This document shows, piece after piece, positions 58,639 to 64,000 of a stretch of DNA of 64,000 nt (positions are counted from its first letter, which is position 1; the number at the start of each line of letters is the position of its first letter). Under the pieces are notes generated by a model. The model saw only the letters and a program-made list of their open reading frames with translations. It was not told the origin of the DNA and made no database searches. Origin of the DNA: an uncultured Candidatus Saccharibacteria bacterium (lineage in GTDB: Bacteria; Patescibacteriota; Saccharimonadia; Saccharimonadales; Saccharimonadaceae); contig CAPFSK010000002.1 in the NCBI GenBank assembly GCA_948614045.1, positions 124,001 to 188,000 of the forward strand. Direction: 5' to 3'. The position numbers and the translations under genes were made by a program.

Positions 58639-59409
58639 ATGGAACAACCAGTTATCGAGGTCAAAAACTTAGTCAAAGTCTACGGCAAACGTTCGACCGC
58701 CTTTACGGCTTTGAAAAAAATCAACTTAGAAATTCAAAAAGGTGAATCCGTTGCCATTATTGGTAAGTCTGGTTCTGGCAAATCTACGCTCATGCACTTG
58801 CTCGCCCTACTCGATCGTCCGACCGAGGGTAATGTAATAGTCGACGGAATCGATTCGACAAAGCTAAAAACTAAACAGCTCAATACCCTACGTAATGATG
58901 ATTTCGGCTTTGTTTTTCAACAATTTTTCATGAACCCGCAAGACACAGTCCTAGAAAATGTCACTCTGCCACTCAAAATTGCCGGCAAACGCCGCAAAGA
59001 ACGTCGCGAGCTCGCCATGAAAGCCCTACGTACCGTCGGTCTAGCTGACCGTGCCAAATTTAAAGCCAATGACCTATCCGGTGGCCAGAAACAACGTGTC
59101 TGCATTGCCCGCGCCATTGTCAACAACCCAAAAATCCTCTTCGCCGACGAGCCGACCGGCAATCTCGACTCTGCGACCGGTGAAAAAGTCATCAAGTTAC
59201 TATTCGGTTTACAGAAAAAAGGTGTTACGCTAATTATCGTTACCCACGACGAAGACCTAGCTAAGATGTGCGATCGCCAAGTTCGCATTTCCGATGGTAA
59301 AGTCACCGAAGACTCCGCCAGTCAGAGCAAAACGTCTACGAAAAAGCCTAAAAAATCCACTACCAAGACCAAGACGGCCAAAAACCAAACCGCGAAAGGA
59401 GAAAACTAA
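58639..59409 (+). CDS. ABC transporter ATP-binding protein, MacB/LolD type
   Basis: ATPase of 256 aa: Walker A IIGKSGSGKSTLMHLL, Q-loop FVFQQFFMNP, signature LSGGQKQRVCIARAIV, Walker B ILFADEPTGNLDS and H-loop VTHDEDLA. A Lys/Thr-rich tail of about 35 residues is added. It pairs with the following permease (overlap TAATG). MacB/LolD-type systems move lipoproteins, peptides or drugs by mechanotransmission. Confidence 0.93.
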   Translation: MEQPVIEVKNLVKVYGKRSTAFTALKKINLEIQKGESVAIIGKSGSGKSTLMHLLALLDRPTEGNVIVDGIDSTKLKTKQLNTLRNDDFGFVFQQFFMNPQDTVLENVTLPLKIAGKRRKERRELAMKALRTVGLADRAKFKANDLSGGQKQRVCIARAIVNNPKILFADEPTGNLDSATGEKVIKLLFGLQKKGVTLIIVTHDEDLAKMCDRQVRISDGKVTEDSASQSKTSTKKPKKSTTKTKTAKNQTAKGEN

Positions 59410-60734
59410 TGAAATTCTTTGATATTTTGCGCACTGCGAACCACAACCTCTTTCGCAACAAGGTTCGCACCATGCTAACCGTTATCGCAATCTTTGTTGG
59501 TAGCTTTACGATTATTCTCAATGTCGCAATTAATACTGGCGTTAATTCATTTATCGACGAACAGACTGCTAGCCTCGGCGGCGACAATTTCATCATGCTT
59601 ATGCCATCCGGTTCATCCGAGATGGCTTCAAGTATGGTCGCTTCTAGCGAACCCGTGGAGTTCGTTGAGAAAAAGACTGGCGAAACCGAAATCGGTGCTT
59701 TCTCTGATGAAGATATTAAAAAACTAAAACAAATTGACGGCATCGACGCAGACTCATTCTATTCTCCTGCCCCTCTCAGTGGTACAGGCTGCTATGCTAG
59801 CGATAAAACCGACAAGAAATATGAAATCCAAAACCTCATGATTCTGCCTCCAGGGAATTTTAAAATTCCGCTCGCCGCTGGTGAGCTAGTCGACCAGAAT
59901 GAGGAAGCAAAAAAGAAAAACCAAGTCGTACTCGCTCCTGGATACCGAGAGGCGCTAGGCTACGAAACTGATGAAGATATTATCGGTCAAACCATCACTA
60001 TTAGCATTAAAAATGAAATCCTCGACAAATGGACAGCGATCGACGTCGAAGTTGTCGGCGTCGAAGCTAGCGGCATTGTTTCAAGTAGTATGGGTACGCT
60101 TATCTCGCACGCCGTCTACGATGCGCTTGCTGACGCAGTTTACGAAGGTTATCCAAGCGAATATCGCGACAATCAGCCGAATTACTATATCATGGCAACA
60201 TACGATACGAATCGTTTTAGCGAAGACGAGATCAAGCAAGCGATTGCTGATGCAGGCTATGAAGCCTGGACCGTTTCCGACATGATGGGTATGATTCGAA
60301 CTTTCTTCGACGCAATCATGATTGTCTTTACAATCTTCGGCAGTATCGCTTTGCTTGCCGCCGCCATCGGTATTATTAATACTCTACTCATGTCAGTTGA
60401 AGAGCGTACTCGCGAAATTGGTCTCGACAAAGCTCTTGGCATGTCGAGCGGGCGCGTGTTCACCGAATTTGCCGTCGAGGCTATTAGTCTAGGTTTCTGG
60501 GGTTCTGCTTTTGGCGTAGTTGTCGCGATGATTATCGGTACACTCGCGAACTCCGCCGTACATGCACCAGGCGGTTTCCTCGCAGAACTTCCGACCTTCA
60601 ATCTATTTGAGTTTACCGCCAGCAATATTATACCGTTCATGATTATCATCATGTTCATCGCTTTTCTCGCCGGTACTATCCCGGCTTGGAAAGCCGCTCA
60701 TAAGAATCCAATCGACGCCCTAAGATATGAATAA
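59409..60734 (+). CDS. MacB-type ABC transporter permease, 441 aa
   Basis: N-terminal membrane helix after FRNKVRTMLTVIAIFVGSF, a large extracytoplasmic domain (~50-300), and three C-terminal helices of the FtsX fold with SVEERTREIGLDKALGMSS, ending PAWKAAHKNPIDALRYE. These are hallmarks of MacB-like permeases. It works with the ATPase encoded just upstream; substrate unknown. Overlaps the methyltransferase gene by 8 nt. Confidence 0.92.
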   Translation: MKFFDILRTANHNLFRNKVRTMLTVIAIFVGSFTIILNVAINTGVNSFIDEQTASLGGDNFIMLMPSGSSEMASSMVASSEPVEFVEKKTGETEIGAFSDEDIKKLKQIDGIDADSFYSPAPLSGTGCYASDKTDKKYEIQNLMILPPGNFKIPLAAGELVDQNEEAKKKNQVVLAPGYREALGYETDEDIIGQTITISIKNEILDKWTAIDVEVVGVEASGIVSSSMGTLISHAVYDALADAVYEGYPSEYRDNQPNYYIMATYDTNRFSEDEIKQAIADAGYEAWTVSDMMGMIRTFFDAIMIVFTIFGSIALLAAAIGIINTLLMSVEERTREIGLDKALGMSSGRVFTEFAVEAISLGFWGSAFGVVVAMIIGTLANSAVHAPGGFLAELPTFNLFEFTASNIIPFMIIIMFIAFLAGTIPAWKAAHKNPIDALRYE

Positions 60735-61917
60735 TATAGAAATTGAGAAACTTATTCCTGGTGGTCAGGCTCTCGGTACGCTCGAAAATGGAAAGAAGAT
60801 TATGCTCTGGGGCGCGTTGCCGGGCGAAATTGTGACCAAAGTTCGCGTTACGAAGGAGAAGTCAAGCTATTGCGAAGGTGTTGCCGAAGAAATCGCCAAA
60901 AAGTCTCAATACCGCATTAAGCCAAAAGATGAGTGCTATCTTGCGACTTCGCCTTGGCAGATTATGACTTACGAATATGAGCTAGAGCAGAAATTTGCAA
61001 TTCTTAAAGAGATTTATCGCCAAGCTAAGATTAATCTCAACGAGGTAAAAATTAGCCCAGTTCAGACCGACGGCCAAGATTTTCATTATCGTAACAAAAT
61101 GGAATACGCCCTGTATTACGACCATGCAGACGAGAAAATCTATCCCGCTTTTCACGGTCGTGGCAGTCACCGCAAAGTTCCAGTCGTACAATCTAGTCTT
61201 GAACGCTCTGAGATTTGGCAGCGCGCCATAGAGATTATTGATGGGCTGAACACACGAGGTGAAGATGCGCGCAAATACCAAAGTTTATTACTCAGATGCG
61301 ATCAAAGCGGCAACGTTAGCGGCGGGCTGTATGAAAATCATAAACCGCATCAAGCATTCACGAGCCTCAGCGACAAAATTATGGGCGAGACTTACACTTA
61401 TTCGCCGAATGGCTTTTTCCAGATTAACCTACCAGTGTATGAAATGACGTTACAAGAGATAAAGGGCTGGGCCAAGACGGACAATGTCCTTGACCTATAT
61501 TCCGGCGTCGGCACAATTGGGCTCAGCGTAGCGCGCGACAAAAATCTCGTACTCGTCGAATGCGATAAGTCAGCTTATCGTGAACTCGAAGCTAATGTCG
61601 AAAAAGTCAAACAATCAAGCAGTGGTCCAATGCATATTACCCCAGTACTAGCAAAATCCGAAGATGCGCTAGAGTATATCGCGCCTGGCCAAACCGTGAT
61701 CGTCGACCCACCCCGTGCCGGCTGTATGCCAGAAGTGATTGCGAAATTCCACGCGACCGAGCCGAAGACGATCATTTACTTGTCCTGCAATCCAGTAACG
61801 CAAGCCCGCGACATCAGCAAGCTGCTTGATATATATAGCATTGTTAGCGTAACACCTTATAATTTCTTCCCACGCACTCCACATCTCGAAAACTTAGTCA
61901 TTTTGGAGCATAAATAA
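60727..61917 (+). CDS. TrmA/RlmD-family RNA m5U methyltransferase, 396 aa
   Basis: SAM-dependent RNA methyltransferase: TRAM-like N-terminus (EKLIPGGQALG), SAM site VLDLYSGVGTIGLSVARD, VDPPRAGCMPEVI and the catalytic Cys in YLSCNPVTQARDI. The [4Fe-4S] cysteine cluster of RlmD is absent; only one Cys remains in that segment (KDECYLATSPWQ). Target, tRNA or 23S rRNA uridine, cannot be decided. Confidence 0.88.
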   Translation: MNNIEIEKLIPGGQALGTLENGKKIMLWGALPGEIVTKVRVTKEKSSYCEGVAEEIAKKSQYRIKPKDECYLATSPWQIMTYEYELEQKFAILKEIYRQAKINLNEVKISPVQTDGQDFHYRNKMEYALYYDHADEKIYPAFHGRGSHRKVPVVQSSLERSEIWQRAIEIIDGLNTRGEDARKYQSLLLRCDQSGNVSGGLYENHKPHQAFTSLSDKIMGETYTYSPNGFFQINLPVYEMTLQEIKGWAKTDNVLDLYSGVGTIGLSVARDKNLVLVECDKSAYRELEANVEKVKQSSSGPMHITPVLAKSEDALEYIAPGQTVIVDPPRAGCMPEVIAKFHATEPKTIIYLSCNPVTQARDISKLLDIYSIVSVTPYNFFPRTPHLENLVILEHK

Positions 61918-61918
61918 T

Positions 61919-64000
61919 ATGGGGTTAAACAAAGAACAGCGCGAAGCTGTCGAGTATCTAGACGGACCATTATTAGTGCTAGCTGGACCAGGAACTGGCA
62001 AGACGCAATTGTTGTCCGCCAAGGTTGCGTATATTCTCGAAAATACCGATACCAATCCCGAGAACATTCTTTGTTTAACTTTTACCGAATCTGGCGCCAG
62101 CAACATGCGCGAACGCCTCGGCAGCATGGTTGGCAAGGCTGCGAGTAGCGTCAATATCTTTACTTATCATGCTTTTGGCTCAAACATCCTTGAACGCTAC
62201 AAAAATTATGCCGAGAATTTTAACCGTGAACTCGACAATGTAATCGACGGCGTTACCCAGTACAAGTACGTGCGCGAGATTCAAGACGGCTTAGCAGCAA
62301 CTAATATTCTGAAGACCACCAAGGTCAATGACCTGGTCGAGACGATTAGTCATGCGAAATCCGCTAGATTAAGTGCAGATGACCTCGCGAAAATCGCTAC
62401 ACGCAATATCGCCGATAGCGAAAAGATTAGCGCAGCAAGTACCGAAATTTTAGAAAACCTTAAGCCACGCATGAAATACGAACTCGCCGTGGCGGAAGTT
62501 TACCAACCGCTACTTGAAGCATTGAGTGAGTACGCTAGCAACGAGCCGATTGTTGGCAACGTCGAGCCGAGTGCCAATGGTCTCGTGCGTGAACTCGCGG
62601 AAATTATCGAAACCGAAAGCGCAAAAGACAAACCTAGTGTCAGTCCGCTGACAAAGTGGAAGAATCAGCGCTTTGAACGCGACAGCATGGGGAATTATCG
62701 CCTCAAAGATTATATCGCGAACAAGAAACTCGCCGCTTTGAGCGATGTTATGCGCACGTATGAAGCAAAGCTGCGTAGCGAGGGGATGTTTGATTTTGCT
62801 GACATGATCGAGGAAGCGATTCGAGCTCTGCGCGAAGATCGTGGCTTCCGGCTCAGCCTGTCTGAGATTTTCCAGTATATTCTACTCGATGAATTTCAGG
62901 ATACTAACCCCTCGCAGTTTAAGCTGATTAAGTTGTTGACCGACTACGAGAGTCCTTGTGTTATGGCAGTGGGCGACGACGACCAAGCGATTTTTGAATT
63001 CCAGGGCGCGAACGCCAGCAACTTGCTAGAATATCAAGAGCATTACGGCGCAAAAGTTATCACTTTGCTAGATAATTATCGCAGCACTAGCGAAATCTTG
63101 GCATTTTCGCATCGCGTCGCCGAACAAGTCGGTGATAGCTTCGCCAAACATCACGGTGTCGCCAAAGTACTAAGGTCAATGTTTGAATTGTTAGGTAAAA
63201 AACAGCCCGCAGAGTGTCAGATTGAGCGTCATGAATTTAGTGTCGCCAGCGATGAATATTATTGGGTTGCGAAGCGTGTCCGCAACCTGATTGACCGCGG
63301 CGAAAATCCCGATGAGATTGCTGTAATTGCACCGAAACATAAACATCTCGCGCCATTATTGCCATATTTAAAGAATCAGAATATCAATATTGCCTATGAG
63401 AAAAAGTCGAACCTACTCGAAGACCCGAAGATTCACGAGCTAATCGTAGTCGCCGAATTCGCGAATGACCTTGCGAATGAAAAACAACCCGGCCATCGCC
63501 TGCTTGAAATTTTAAGTTTTCCATGGCTCGAAATCGATACTCTGCAAGCTCTCGAGGTTGCGCATAACGCAAAAAAATCCGAAAAATCATTACTCGAATA
63601 CTTACGCGAGAGCGAAGATACGAAATTACAACGTATCGCCCAGTGGCTCGCCGATCTCGCCCTGCAGAGTTTTGAGGCTCCGCTAGAGCTATGGCTCGAC
63701 TATTTAATTGGTACCCGCGAATTGGATGATTTTTGTTCACCCTATCTCGCGTATTATGAGGCGCACGGTAGCAAGAGCGAAGTTTTTGAATTCTACGAAA
63801 ATCTTAACACGCTGAAAAATACTGTCATCCAACACACGCAAAATCAAAATCCGCGACTGGCCGATTTTATTAACATGATTCACGATTACGAAGAGGCTGA
63901 CGCCAGCATTATCAATACCAGTCCTTATCGTGACGCCGAGCACTCCGTCCAGCTCATGTCCGCTCATAAGAGTAAAGGCCTTGAGTTTAAGTGGGTCTTC
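61919..64000 (+). CDS. UvrD/PcrA-type ATP-dependent DNA helicase, 3' part outside the window
   Basis: ATG at 61919, two bases after the methyltransferase stop; open to the window end (694 codons). Motif I LAGPGTGKTQLLSAK, motif Ia CLTFTESGASNMRERL, motif II ILLDEFQDTNPSQF, motif III AVGDDDQAIFEFQGAN, motif IV LLDNYRSTSEIL, motif V LMSAHKSKGLEFKWVF. Inserted regions make it longer than classic PcrA; patescibacterial relatives often carry a C-terminal nuclease-like part, which cannot be seen here. Confidence 0.9.
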   Translation, partial: MGLNKEQREAVEYLDGPLLVLAGPGTGKTQLLSAKVAYILENTDTNPENILCLTFTESGASNMRERLGSMVGKAASSVNIFTYHAFGSNILERYKNYAENFNRELDNVIDGVTQYKYVREIQDGLAATNILKTTKVNDLVETISHAKSARLSADDLAKIATRNIADSEKISAASTEILENLKPRMKYELAVAEVYQPLLEALSEYASNEPIVGNVEPSANGLVRELAEIIETESAKDKPSVSPLTKWKNQRFERDSMGNYRLKDYIANKKLAALSDVMRTYEAKLRSEGMFDFADMIEEAIRALREDRGFRLSLSEIFQYILLDEFQDTNPSQFKLIKLLTDYESPCVMAVGDDDQAIFEFQGANASNLLEYQEHYGAKVITLLDNYRSTSEILAFSHRVAEQVGDSFAKHHGVAKVLRSMFELLGKKQPAECQIERHEFSVASDEYYWVAKRVRNLIDRGENPDEIAVIAPKHKHLAPLLPYLKNQNINIAYEKKSNLLEDPKIHELIVVAEFANDLANEKQPGHRLLEILSFPWLEIDTLQALEVAHNAKKSEKSLLEYLRESEDTKLQRIAQWLADLALQSFEAPLELWLDYLIGTRELDDFCSPYLAYYEAHGSKSEVFEFYENLNTLKNTVIQHTQNQNPRLADFINMIHDYEEADASIINTSPYRDAEHSVQLMSAHKSKGLEFKWVF

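Noticed and set aside
1..64000. CRISPR array or tRNA/rRNA genes
   Set aside because: No regularly spaced direct repeats of suitable length and no GTTCRANYC-type T-loop with cloverleaf were found by eye in intergenic regions.

Overview
The window reads as a chromosome segment of a Saccharibacteria (TM7) type patescibacterium carrying an integrated tailed phage. The host assignment is inference from gene content: rpmF-nusB-NUDIX-rnc, rpsP, a KH-domain RNA-binding protein, rpoBC, gatCAB, fusA, rmuC, nrnA and cysS form a compact set with several small lineage-type membrane proteins. TAA, TAG and TGA all act as stops, which argues against the recoded-UGA patescibacteria. Host promoters are mostly of the extended -10 type (TGnTATAAT), and several sit so close to the ATG that the mRNA should be leaderless.

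Positions 1 to about 25,900 are prophage; its left end lies outside the window. The left arm (35-2493) holds small early-type genes, a metallophosphoesterase and a frame-disrupted VRR-NUC nuclease. 3678-9419 (+) is a lysis and tail-tip module: holin, CHAP endolysin, XhlA-like membrane protein, distal tail protein, tail hub and a receptor-binding protein. 9825-10235 is a small membrane-protein gene. 10232-23118 (-) is the packaging, head and tail module from terminase to tape measure, including a -1 frameshift tail chaperone. 23125-24028 (-) are small early genes. 24290-25847 (+) holds a winged-helix protein and a tyrosine recombinase.

The most striking structure is in the tail-tip region. Four C-terminal tip cassettes (2972-3186 +, 3183-3484 -, 9169-9419 +, 9416-9624 -) sit as two tail-to-tail pairs at the two ends of a roughly 5.6-kb core that contains the receptor-binding gene. 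The same 12-bp core, CTGTAACATTGA, lies at the start of every cassette in strictly alternating orientation. Inversions of the outer pair, inner pair or whole core would attach any of four tips in frame to the constant part of the receptor-binding protein. This looks like a nested, shufflon-like host-range switch.

A second recurring prophage device is a strong extended -10 promoter followed 9-10 nt later by TCARTGACGRC and then an intrinsic terminator before the first gene. Four copies are seen. They suggest phage operons controlled by attenuation or antitermination.

The boundary region (25,850-26,640) has a bidirectional terminator, face-to-face promoters around a foldable segment, a broken surface-protein C-terminus and a large hairpin. 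The host part then runs from rpmF (26,647) to a UvrD-family helicase cut by the window end. A second surface-protein fragment behind rpoC shares a nearly identical ~50-nt block with the first. Two conserved host proteins have unusual motifs: RpoC lacks the cysteines of both zinc sites, and EF-G has NKIN in place of the G4 motif NKxD.
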